The notes beneath the pieces were generated by a model. That model saw only the letters and a program-made list of their open reading frames with translations, did no database searches and had not been told where the DNA came from. The translations under genes and the position numbers were made by a program. From contig PLGF01000070.1 of the NCBI GenBank assembly GCA_003138485.1, positions 1-45,377 of the forward strand: a stretch of 45,377 bases of DNA, written 5' to 3'. Of this stretch, positions 8,749 through 15,717 are shown piece by piece. Numbering within the stretch: position 1 is the first letter of the stretch; every line of letters starts with the position of its first letter. Source of the stretch: Verrucomicrobiales bacterium (lineage in GTDB: Bacteria; Verrucomicrobiota; Verrucomicrobiia; Limisphaerales; Palsa-1400).

Positions 8749-9555
8749 TCAACGCACGCGAAGTTTTCCAGCCCCGTCATCATTGAGTGAGGACTCCAGG
8801 CAGAATTCCAGCGCCTCGGCGACTCCGTGGCCGTGCGGGAGTTGGCTGATGCGCCCATCTTGTTTGAGGACAAGGTCTTTGACTTCCTGGATGGCGTTGG
8901 CGGGCGCCGCCAGCCATCGGGCGTGTTGGCGCAGAAGCATCGGCAGATCGTTGAGATGGTCGCCCACGGCGAAGGTGTCGGCGGATGTCCAGCCACATTG
9001 CCTGGCGATTTCCGCCAGCGCCGTTCCCTTGTTAAAGGCATCGTGGCTGAAGCGCGCATAGACGTCATTGCAGACCAGGGTCAAATGCGGCACCTCGCGG
9101 CAGTAGTCGCGCAAGAAGTTGTATATGACAGCGGCCTCCTCGTAGCGACCGGCGATCAGGCAAAAGGGCGAATAAACATCCTCGTAGATGGTGGCGGCAA
9201 AGCGGGACTCGACCCATTGGCGCAGGCGGGGGACATCGGGGCGCACGCGCCGGAATAATTCGGCATGGGCGAGGTGGCAGGCCCGGTTCCAGGCCAGGTC
9301 CTCCACAAAATGGGAGCCGTCGCGCCGGTAGATTTCGCGCTCAACGGCGACCGCGTAATCGGGCTGGACGGCCAGACGCGCCCGGCCCACGGCTTCGAGC
9401 AGGCCGGAAAGATCGCGGCCGGTGTTGATGACCCATTTGGCGCCGCCGGCCTGCAAACGCGCGATGAGGTCTTGCAACTTGAGCGGGACGGGCGGGTTTT
9501 CAAACTCCGCGAAGAGCGTTCCATCGAAATCCGTTGAAATTAATTTAATGGGCAT
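8749..9555 (-). CDS. HAD-superfamily (Cof/IIB type) hydrolase
   Basis: The product from ATG 9555 (MPIKLISTDFDGTLF) has 268 residues. All HAD motifs are present: the nucleophile DFDGT near the start, the motif II threonine in NTGRD, the motif III lysine in NKGTALAEIA, and motif IV VGDHLNDLPML. A cap inserted between motifs II and III makes it IIB-like, as in Cof, sucrose-phosphate phosphatase and YidA proteins. These enzymes usually dephosphorylate sugar or nucleotide phosphates in the cytoplasm; the substrate cannot be told here. The open frame continues upstream to 9897, but that part lies antisense to the TPR gene and is not conserved in character. The divergent TPR gene starts about 60 bases away, so the two probably have back-to-back promoters. 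Confidence 0.88.
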   Translation of the reverse strand: MPIKLISTDFDGTLFAEFENPPVPLKLQDLIARLQAGGAKWVINTGRDLSGLLEAVGRARLAVQPDYAVAVEREIYRRDGSHFVEDLAWNRACHLAHAELFRRVRPDVPRLRQWVESRFAATIYEDVYSPFCLIAGRYEEAAVIYNFLRDYCREVPHLTLVCNDVYARFSHDAFNKGTALAEIARQCGWTSADTFAVGDHLNDLPMLLRQHARWLAAPANAIQEVKDLVLKQDGRISQLPHGHGVAEALEFCLESSLNDDGAGKLRVR

Positions 9556-9615
9556 CGGTTGTTGGCGATTGAGCTTTTCCTCTTGCCGCCAATGGTATAT
9601 CGTAAAGCACGCGAC

Positions 9616-10056
9616 ATGCCAAGCCTTCAGGACCAGTTCGACGAAGCGATGTTCGAGTTCAGCACCGGACATTGCGACGCTGCCATTGAGCGGCTGCGGG
9701 CGATCCTGGCGCAGGACCCGGCCTATTTCGACGCGCAGTTGTCCCTGGGCGGGGCTTATTTCGCCCGGGGCGATTACGCCGCCGCGATCGCCGAGGGCCA
9801 CAAGGCCGAACAACTCAAGCCGCACGATCAATGGGTCCATACCAACCTCTCGCGCGCCTACATGAAGGCCGGCGATAAAACGGCGGCCGAGCATCACGCG
9901 TTGCAGGCGCGCGTCGCCTCCTGGCGCGGCAACATGGCGCCGCCCGCCGCGCCGCCACCCGATGGCGCCGGCCTGGAAATGGCCAAACCCAAAGCGACGA
10001 CGCCCAAGGTCCCGGAAAAATTTCCCGACATGCCGTGGAAGAAGAACAAATCATGA
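9616..10056 (+). CDS. Tetratricopeptide repeat protein
   Basis: From ATG 9616 (MPSLQDQFDEAMFEFSTGH) the product has 146 residues. Two to three TPR units are visible: AIERLRAILAQDPAYFDAQL, then LGGAYFARGDYAAAIAEGHK with AEQLKPHD, and LSRAYMKAGDKTAAEHHA. A Pro-rich linker (APPAAPPPDGAGLEM) and a Lys-rich tail ending PDMPWKKNKS follow. No signal peptide is seen, so it probably works in the cytoplasm as a protein-interaction scaffold. Its stop codon overlaps the start of the next gene (ATGA at 10053-10056), so the two are likely translated together. An earlier in-frame ATG at 9592 or 9559 would add a short hydrophobic lead and is less likely. Confidence 0.82.
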   Translation: MPSLQDQFDEAMFEFSTGHCDAAIERLRAILAQDPAYFDAQLSLGGAYFARGDYAAAIAEGHKAEQLKPHDQWVHTNLSRAYMKAGDKTAAEHHALQARVASWRGNMAPPAAPPPDGAGLEMAKPKATTPKVPEKFPDMPWKKNKS

Positions 10057-10328
10057 AATCCGCCTACGAACTCGCCATGGAGCGTTTGAACAAAGCGACT
10101 CCCACCGTCAAACTCACCGACGCCCAGAAGAAGGAATTGGCCGATCTGGACGCGAAATACGCGGCCAAAATCGCCGAGCGCGAAATCTTCCTCAAGGGCG
10201 AACTGGCCGCCGCCGCGGGCAAAGGGGACGCGGAGGCTTACGGCCAGTTGGAAAAGCAGTTGGCCGGCGAACGCAAAACGCTCAAGGCCCAGTTGGAGGA
10301 GAAAAAGGAGAAATTGCGCAAGGGCTAA
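10053..10328 (+). CDS. Small coiled-coil protein coupled to the TPR gene
   Basis: This 91-residue protein begins MKSAYELAMERLNKATPTVK. It is highly charged and almost entirely helical with coiled-coil character (LTDAQKKELADLDAKYAAK, then EKKEKLRKG at the end). I do not recognise a named domain with certainty. The ATG overlaps the stop of the TPR gene in an ATGA arrangement, which suggests translational coupling and a joint role. Its 3' end overlaps by four bases the end of the convergent BufC gene. No cysteines, no signal peptide and no membrane segment are visible. Confidence 0.75.
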   Translation: MKSAYELAMERLNKATPTVKLTDAQKKELADLDAKYAAKIAEREIFLKGELAAAAGKGDAEAYGQLEKQLAGERKTLKAQLEEKKEKLRKG

Positions 10329-11251
10329 CGCAGACGGCAGAACCAACCGAGCGCGGCCCAGGTTTCAAACCAGGATTTGAGGCGCGCGGCAAAGTCGCCG
10401 GGGATTGCCCCCGCGCCAGCCGCCGCCTGGCAGGCGCCCGCCACGGTGGCGTTGGCCTGGAGAGCAGACAGGAGACGGAATTGGCCGGGTTCCAGGCGCT
10501 TGTAATGGACCGCGTCCCGGTGGCGATGCACGGCGAGAAAGAGAGGTTTGGGGCGCAACCGGCGCCGAAGGCCGCGGCGCGGACGCGACCGCCGTTCTTC
10601 AAGCGCGTTGCTGGCTTGGGTGCGAAGGCGTTCCGCGCGCCTGATTTGAATCAAAAATCCGTCCAGTTCGTAGTCTAGATGCAAGAGGGTAATGTGCGGT
10701 TGCAACTTGAGGCGAAGGCGGGCCGGGGCCGCCGCGAGCAGGGACTCTGCTTCCAGGGGCGGCTTTGCTTCGTTGTCGTACGCTTCCACATGCGCCCATT
10801 CCAGCCGCGCCATGTCCAGGGCCGGCTTCTCATGCGGCGCAGTCCACCGGGGTTCAGACTCCAGAAACCCGGCCAGGCGCCGGCCCAGATTGCGCAAGCT
10901 GAAAGATTGCGACGGATGCCGCGCCAGGTATGCGCACGCCAGCCTCTCAAAACGGCGGTCCCCCAGCACGGCGCGCAGTCCCGGATAGTCATCGTAAAGG
11001 CAGTCCTTCAAGCGAAACCAATACTGCCGGTTGTAGATTTCCAACCGCTCGAACGAAGTCAGCCGCCGGCTGGGTTTGATGAAATCGGCCGCCACCGCTT
11101 TCATGGGCCGGCCGGACGGCGCCCCGGCCCTCATCCCGCCGCCGGGCGCAAGGGGAAGCATGACGGCGCGCGCCATGAGGCGTTGCAATTCCAGATACTC
11201 GCCCCGGGTCTGGCGTTTAGGCGGCGATTTTCCTGGCGTCAAGATTTTCAA
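10325..11251 (-). CDS. BufC-like protein (DUF2063 N-terminal domain)
   Basis: The protein has 308 residues. The N-terminal part matches DUF2063/HvfC-BufC: RLTSFERLEIYNRQYWFRLK, followed by DCLYDDYPGLRAVLGDRRFE and AYLARHPSQSFSLRNLGRRL. Family knowledge: these proteins partner the MNIO (DUF692) enzyme and help it recognise and modify a Cys-rich precursor peptide. The start overlaps the 3' end of bufB by about 35 bases, so it is the third gene of a bufA-bufB-bufC operon. The C-terminal third is Arg-rich and less conserved. A later start inside the overlap (for example near LQRLM) cannot be excluded. Confidence 0.85.
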   Translation of the reverse strand: MKILTPGKSPPKRQTRGEYLELQRLMARAVMLPLAPGGGMRAGAPSGRPMKAVAADFIKPSRRLTSFERLEIYNRQYWFRLKDCLYDDYPGLRAVLGDRRFERLACAYLARHPSQSFSLRNLGRRLAGFLESEPRWTAPHEKPALDMARLEWAHVEAYDNEAKPPLEAESLLAAAPARLRLKLQPHITLLHLDYELDGFLIQIRRAERLRTQASNALEERRSRPRRGLRRRLRPKPLFLAVHRHRDAVHYKRLEPGQFRLLSALQANATVAGACQAAAGAGAIPGDFAARLKSWFETWAALGWFCRLR

Positions 11252-12071
11252 TGAAGCGGTTGGCTTTCAGGGCCTCGCGGTGAACTTCGTCGAAGGAGGG
11301 TATCCGGGCGTCCCATTCCAAAAGTGTCGCCGTGCGACCCGTGCGTCCCAAGGCGTGCTCATAGAGCTTCCAGACCGGGTCAATGACCGGATGGTCGTGG
11401 GTATCGAGGATGTACTTCTCGTATTTGGCGTGGCCGGCGATATGAAACTGGGCCACGCGGGCGGCGGGAATGCCGTTCACGTACAGGAACGGATCGAAGC
11501 CATGATTGCGCGAGGAGACATAGATATTATTGACATCCAGCAGGATGCCGCAGTCGGCCTGCTCGACCACCTCGGAGAGGAACTCCCACTCGGCCATTTC
11601 GGAGACGTGGAACTCGGCGTAGCTGCTGACGTTTTCCACGGCGATGGGCACCTCCAGGAAGTCGCGCGCCTGGCGGATTTTGCGCGCCGCCACCCTGGCG
11701 GCGGCAAAGGTGTAGGGCATGGGCAGCAGGTCGTGCGTGTAGCGCCCATCGACGCTCCCCCAGCAGAGATGGTCGGTGAGCCAGGGGGTTTTGGTGCGCT
11801 GAACCAGCCGCTTGAGCTTCTTGAGGTGTTCGCGGTTCAAGGGTTCGGCGGAGCCAAAGTAGGCCGACACACCGTGCTGCACGACGCGGTACTGTTCGAG
11901 AATCTGATCGAGCACCTTCAAGGGCTGCCCGCCATCGACCATGAAGTTCTCTGAAATGATTTCAAACCAATCCACCGCCGGTTTCCGGGACAGGATGTGG
12001 TCGTAATGCGGCACACGCAGGCCGATGCCGATGCCGAAATCGGTGTGTCCGTTAAATACATTGGCGGGCAT
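11217..12071 (-). CDS. BufB-like MNIO (DUF692) enzyme of a bufferin cluster
   Basis: The 284-residue protein is a full-length DUF692 member (multinuclear non-haem iron oxidase, MNIO). Conserved pieces include GIGIGLRVPHYDHILSRKP, WFEIISENFM, QHGVSAYFG, TDHLCWG, AVENVSSYAEF, LLDVNNIYVSSRNHGFD and QFHIAGHAKYE. The His, Glu, Asp and Asn residues that bind iron in the TIM barrel appear to be present. Family knowledge: MNIO enzymes convert precursor cysteines to oxazolone/thioamide or 5-thiooxazole groups. The gene sits between a Cys-rich precursor (bufA, 100 bases upstream) and bufC (overlapping), which fixes the assignment. The start MPANVFNGHTDFGIG is the only sensible one. Confidence 0.92.
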   Translation of the reverse strand: MPANVFNGHTDFGIGIGLRVPHYDHILSRKPAVDWFEIISENFMVDGGQPLKVLDQILEQYRVVQHGVSAYFGSAEPLNREHLKKLKRLVQRTKTPWLTDHLCWGSVDGRYTHDLLPMPYTFAAARVAARKIRQARDFLEVPIAVENVSSYAEFHVSEMAEWEFLSEVVEQADCGILLDVNNIYVSSRNHGFDPFLYVNGIPAARVAQFHIAGHAKYEKYILDTHDHPVIDPVWKLYEHALGRTGRTATLLEWDARIPSFDEVHREALKANRFIENLDARKIAA

Positions 12072-12171
12072 GCCTTATCGAATCACAAGCCGGGGCCGTC
12101 AGGCGCGCGCCAGCCCGCTCTCCGTCAGGCGACTGTTGGGGAGAGCCAATCTGGCTGGCTTCCACGACGGG

Positions 12172-12417
12172 TCATCCAGCTTTGCAGCCGCCCTTGCCCT
12201 TGCAACTGTTCTTGCCGCTGCAGCCCATGTCGCCGGAGCTGCACCCCCCCTGCCCTTTGCAACTATTCATGCCTTTGCAATCATGTTTGCTGACGGCAGT
12301 GGTTGAGGCGCTGGAGCCTGCTTTGGAACTGGATTTGCAACTTGTGGTGGTCAGCGTGCCCGCGACCAATCCTGACATGGCCGCGGAAATGAGTAACGCT
12401 CTGGTGGTTCGTGTCAT
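12172..12417 (-). CDS. BufA-like Cys-rich bufferin precursor (RiPP metallophore)
   Basis: From ATG 12417 the peptide has 81 residues: an export signal MTRTTRALLISAAMSGLVAG, a Ser/Thr-rich linker, and a Gly/Lys/Cys core with DCKGMNSCKGQGGC and GKNSCKGKGGC units. The core holds six cysteines (47, 53, 59, 66, 72, 78) at regular six- or seven-residue spacing. The CKGMNxCKGxGxC style resembles BufA2-type precursors, which after modification by BufB bind copper or other metals in the periplasm. A seventh cysteine (27) follows TTTS just after the hydrophobic stretch and could be a weak lipobox. The longer open frame to 12501 adds no signal-like sequence. No good ribosome binding site is visible before the chosen ATG. 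Confidence 0.85.
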   Translation of the reverse strand: MTRTTRALLISAAMSGLVAGTLTTTSCKSSSKAGSSASTTAVSKHDCKGMNSCKGQGGCSSGDMGCSGKNSCKGKGGCKAG

Positions 12418-12637
12418 AATATGTTTTTGGCCTAATGTTTTTCTTTCCTGAACGACGCATGGACGCCGCCAAGGCGCGCCAATCCCGTTGCGTTCAGTCA
12501 TGATTTAACCGGTCAGACGCGATAAATTAACCGCGATTCCAAAAAACGCAAGGGGAGGATTTGACCGCCTGTGCGGACCGGAATCATTCGTGGCCGAATG
12601 GGGCGGAGAAGATGTTAAGGGATGATGCGTGCTGGCA

Positions 12638-13051
12638 TCATTCACCCGCGGGAAGCCCGCGCAGGAAATCCGCCGGACTGACAATCGGAATGCCGCGAAA
12701 TTGTCGCAGGGCAAGGAGATGCTTTTTATCTCCGCTTACAATATACTCGGCTTCCGCCGCTTGAGCGCATTCCAGAATCATTTCGTCGTCAGGGTCGGCT
12801 GTGGCGCCGGTGGCACGATCGAACGGAAAAACCAGGATCGCCGATTCTGTCAGCAGATCGGCCCACGGCACAAACCGATTGGCGGGGTATTCCAGGTTCA
12901 GTTCCAAGATGGTTTCGTGATATTCGGCCAGCAATGCGGGGCTGACCGCCGCCTCGCAGCGCCCATGTGCCCAGGCGCGAAGGCACTTAAAGGGTGGTCC
13001 ACGCCAAAAACTCGCGCTCGCCACCACATTCGTGTCGAAGACCGCCGTCAC
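12638..13051 (-). CDS. PIN-domain toxin (putative ribonuclease)
   Basis: The product has 137 residues and belongs to the PIN-family toxin components found with AbrB-like antitoxins. Acidic active-site residues are visible in order: Asp in AVFDTNVVASA, Glu in EYHETILEL, Asp/Asp/Glu in ADPDDEMILECAQ, and Asp in IVSGDKKHLLAL. The end GIPIVSPADFLRGL is typical of the family. Such proteins cleave RNA with Mg2+ when not held by their antitoxin. Its start overlaps the antitoxin stop by four bases (ATGA, 13048-13051). The unannotated gap 12418-12637 before bufA probably holds the bufA promoter. Confidence 0.9.
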   Translation of the reverse strand: MTAVFDTNVVASASFWRGPPFKCLRAWAHGRCEAAVSPALLAEYHETILELNLEYPANRFVPWADLLTESAILVFPFDRATGATADPDDEMILECAQAAEAEYIVSGDKKHLLALRQFRGIPIVSPADFLRGLPAGE

Positions 13052-13305
13052 AGTTTCCGTTGTTTTCTAACGTGTTGAATGGCACGGGCAACGGCGGTTT
13101 CATCCTCGGAGGTCATTTCGGGAAGCCGGCTTCCCGCCAGCAACATTTTTCGGACGCGGGCGGCATTCATGGGCTGGCGCTTTCGCATCACGATAAGACC
13201 GTTGGCATAGCCAACATCCAACTCGTCTCCTTTCCTGAGTCGCGCCTGCTCACGAATGGCTTCGGGGATGACCGTCTGGCCCTTGACTGATATTTTAGCA
13301 ACCAT
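13048..13305 (-). CDS. AbrB/MazE-type antitoxin
   Basis: The 85-residue protein begins MVAKISVKGQTVIPEAIREQ and continues ARLRKGDELDVGYANGLIV, the classical swapped-hairpin AbrB DNA-binding fold. The C-terminal half (from about residue 50) is helical and charged and should bind the PIN toxin. It is the first gene of the pair and overlaps the toxin by four bases. By family precedent the antitoxin, alone or with toxin, represses its own promoter. A sigma70-like promoter lies immediately upstream. Confidence 0.9.
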   Translation of the reverse strand: MVAKISVKGQTVIPEAIREQARLRKGDELDVGYANGLIVMRKRQPMNAARVRKMLLAGSRLPEMTSEDETAVARAIQHVRKQRKL

Positions 13306-13311
13306 GCGGTA

Positions 13312-13339
13312 AGCCTAGCATTACTTTGGAAAGAATCAA
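13312..13339 (-). promoter_or_regulatory. Candidate sigma70 promoter of the toxin-antitoxin pair
   Basis: On the minus strand, TTGATT (13339-13334) and TAGGCT (13317-13312) are separated by 16 bases. The -10 element ends six bases before the antitoxin ATG, so transcription would begin at or next to the start codon and the mRNA would be leaderless. This is a pattern match only. Confidence 0.4.
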
Positions 13340-13401
13340 ATCATCTTCCCAGCCCGGTGGGACAGGCCATCAGCCGGCGTCCAATACTCAATTTTCCCAG
13401 C

Positions 13402-15048
13402 TTACGGCCCTTCGAGGTCCCGCTCCAGCGTGGCGCGGATTCCCGTGAAAACGTTCTCCGCCAATTGGCGCCGCCCCTCATTTGTCAAATGAATTACATC
13501 GATGAACTTCCCGGGGTCGCCATCCAGGTTGGGATGCGTATCCACCAGGCAGATGTCGCCGCGTTCTTGCGCCACCTCCCGCACGATCTGTGAATGGATG
13601 GCATTGGCCCGGATAAACGGATAAGCCATCCGCGCTCCGCCACCCTGGTAAAAGTCGATGACCTTGAGGGGGCTGGTTTCGTTCACCGCCATGGAGAAGT
13701 TCGCCAGGACCAGCCGCACGCCGTTCGACCGGGACCAATCCGACAGTTTCCCGTACGCAATCCCATAGGCGCATTCAACCGCGGGTGTCGGGGGGCGGTC
13801 GTTTGTCTGGCGCGACCGCCTCGGCGAGGCAGCGCCTGGCGGCGCCGCCACTTCACGCAAAGCGCGCCTGCGGAACAGCGCCATCCGCAACCGATGCTCG
13901 GCGTCCGCCGCCAGTTTGACCGGGCGCTCCTCGTACACGGGCGGGATGGGTCCGAGCGGCGGCAGGAGATTCTCATCAATGAAACCAAACCCGTTGGCGC
14001 CGTGATAGGAAATGATCATGTCCGGGTGAAGAGCCGATATCTCCCGCGGGAGCCGGTAGATATTGTTGTAGATATTATAAGCGGGCACTCCGGCGTTGAT
14101 GACCTGAACCGGCCGCCGCGTCTTCAATCGCTGCCGAATAATTTGCTCCAGCATTTCCGGCCAGGGCGTGTCCCCGGCCTCGACGGTCATGCCAAAGGTG
14201 GTGGACTCCCCGAGCGTGACGATGCGATAGGCCCCGCCATTGTCCATTGAAATCTCGGGCCCGCGAAAACCGAGGCTGTTGATGGAAATTCCACAATTAA
14301 CCAGAGTTCCCCGGCTGCCGGGCCGCAAAAGAAACGGCAAAGGCGATTCCGGCGCCGGCATGAAAATCTCGCTTCCCAGCCGGTCGAACTCGAGCTGATA
14401 ATACTCCTCCCAGCGCGCGAAGCAGGCGGGGTCGCCTTTGGCCGCGTTGAACGAGTAGTAAAGCCGGGCGGTTTCCGGACGGATCGCGGCGCGCGCGCGC
14501 GGAAGAAGCGCCAGATCAACCAGGGGCAAACCAACCAGAAGCAAGATCAGAGTATTCAAAACCTGGACGCCAGCCGTCCGCCACGCAAACCAGTGCTTGC
14601 ATAAGACCAGCGCGGCCAGCGCCGCCGCCAGCCCGGCGTAAAATGTGGACGGCCGGTTCCAAATATAGCCCGCTGCCAGCCAGGCGGTCGCACCGCAAAA
14701 CAGCCAAGCCATCACCGCCGCGTTCCACCGGCTTTTCCAAAGGCCCGGCGCCACGCCACCGGCGGTGATCCAGACCGACGCGGCCATAAAACCGGCGACG
14801 CCCGCGTGGTAAACATCCACCATGGTACAGTTCCCGACTTCGACCGACCATAGGGTAATGCTCCCGGCCCAAAGAGCCGCCAACGCCGCCCGTTCGAGCC
14901 ACAAGGAGGGCGGCTTTGGCGCCAGTGTCCGGCACAGCATCGCAACCGCAGCCACTCCCAAACCAAGCGCCGCTCCTGGCGGCGGCTCCGACCATATTGT
15001 CAATAGAACTACGAGCGCGAGAGTGAGGCTGAGCGCGATCCATCGCAT
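13402..15048 (-). CDS. Membrane-anchored SGNH/GDSL-type hydrolase
   Basis: The product has 548 residues. The first about 190 are hydrophobic with five or six membrane segments (for example LALVVLLTIWS and GLGVAAVAMLC). A large SGNH hydrolase domain follows, with block I TLGESTTFGM (Ser nucleophile), block II INAGVPAYN (Gly), block III YHGANGFGF (Asn), and block V DVIHLTNEG (Asp-His pair). SGNH enzymes in this setting usually remove or transfer acyl groups on glycans, as in alginate- or capsule-modifying proteins. The gene follows the DUF5989 gene with seven intervening bases. In many genomes this pair accompanies an SxtJ protein and a carbamoyltransferase, which are absent here. The substrate is unknown. 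Confidence 0.85.
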   Translation of the reverse strand: MRWIALSLTLALVVLLTIWSEPPPGAALGLGVAAVAMLCRTLAPKPPSLWLERAALAALWAGSITLWSVEVGNCTMVDVYHAGVAGFMAASVWITAGGVAPGLWKSRWNAAVMAWLFCGATAWLAAGYIWNRPSTFYAGLAAALAALVLCKHWFAWRTAGVQVLNTLILLLVGLPLVDLALLPRARAAIRPETARLYYSFNAAKGDPACFARWEEYYQLEFDRLGSEIFMPAPESPLPFLLRPGSRGTLVNCGISINSLGFRGPEISMDNGGAYRIVTLGESTTFGMTVEAGDTPWPEMLEQIIRQRLKTRRPVQVINAGVPAYNIYNNIYRLPREISALHPDMIISYHGANGFGFIDENLLPPLGPIPPVYEERPVKLAADAEHRLRMALFRRRALREVAAPPGAASPRRSRQTNDRPPTPAVECAYGIAYGKLSDWSRSNGVRLVLANFSMAVNETSPLKVIDFYQGGGARMAYPFIRANAIHSQIVREVAQERGDICLVDTHPNLDGDPGKFIDVIHLTNEGRRQLAENVFTGIRATLERDLEGP

Positions 15049-15055
15049 GGCGGCC

Positions 15056-15211
15056 TTATTTGACAGAATACATGAACGGCGAGAGCGGGGGCGGCCCCTG
15101 AGTCAGGAAAACAAGCCCGGCCAGAATCAGCACGGCAACGATCAGCGGCGCCAGCCAATACTTTTTTTCCTGCCACAAGAATCCGAGCCATTGCCGGAGA
15201 AGGCGACGCAT
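15056..15211 (-). CDS. DUF5989 small membrane protein
   Basis: From ATG 15211 the product has 51 residues (MRRLLRQWLGFLWQEKKYWL...). It has a basic amphipathic N-terminus, one membrane helix (APLIVAVLILAGLVFLTQG) and the family end PPLSPFMYSVK. This matches DUF5989 proteins, short single-span proteins usually encoded beside SGNH hydrolases and carbamoyltransferases of surface-glycan or natural-product loci. The role is unknown. The open frame extends upstream to 15400 but that part lies in a repeat and is not protein-like. Confidence 0.8.
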   Translation of the reverse strand: MRRLLRQWLGFLWQEKKYWLAPLIVAVLILAGLVFLTQGPPPLSPFMYSVK

Positions 15212-15319
15212 GCCTTCTCTTATACTCCAACGAAGCCCAAGGCGGCAAGCGGATTCAGTTCGCGCCTGCGACCACGGGCGCATCTCACCTTTGTCGAGCT
15301 TGTCCCGCATTCGGGGCCG

Positions 15320-15455
15320 AAGCGGCGCTGTCGCGCAGACGGAACAAATTGTTGGGCTGCACCGCAAAGCGGTGCTGCACTCCAAAGCCTGTCGGTGCAA
15401 TGGGAGCGTGCCTTGAACGCGAAGCGTCTCGGAGTGCTGCGCGACAGCGCCGCTT
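15320..15455. repeat. Inverted-repeat element containing a dispersed repeat copy
   Basis: A perfect 19-base inverted repeat (15320-15338 and 15437-15455, core GGCGCTGTCGCGCAG) encloses 98 bases. The segment 15341-15383 (GGAACAAATTGTTGGGCTGC followed by a CCGC/GCGG hairpin) has an inverted, partly diverged relative at 25788-25831. The surrounding 15212-15717 contains no gene that I can support; the open frames there look like translated repeat. It separates the DUF5989 gene from the Myb-like array gene. Confidence 0.6.
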
Positions 15456-15717
15456 TGTTCCTCAAACAGGCGCCGTGGCCCAACCAGAAGAGTTTTGTCT
15501 CACACCCAAGAATCAAATCTGGATTCTAACCTGTTTGACGCCGCCGCTGAGAAGCCCGATTCTTGAGTCCTTGTTTGCTTGAAATTAATTTGTTCTTGTA
15601 ATTGCAAATATGAACGCCACGGACACTTTTCTGGATTTTGTCAACGCCATCAACGCGCACGACGTTGTTCGTCCATGCTATCTCATGGACGCGGACCCTG
15701 TAACAGCGCAACGAGCG

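Noticed and set aside
15220-15516. Minus-strand frame upstream of DUF5989
   Set aside because: It is the translation of a dispersed repeat and inverted repeat arm; the real DUF5989 start is ATG 15211.
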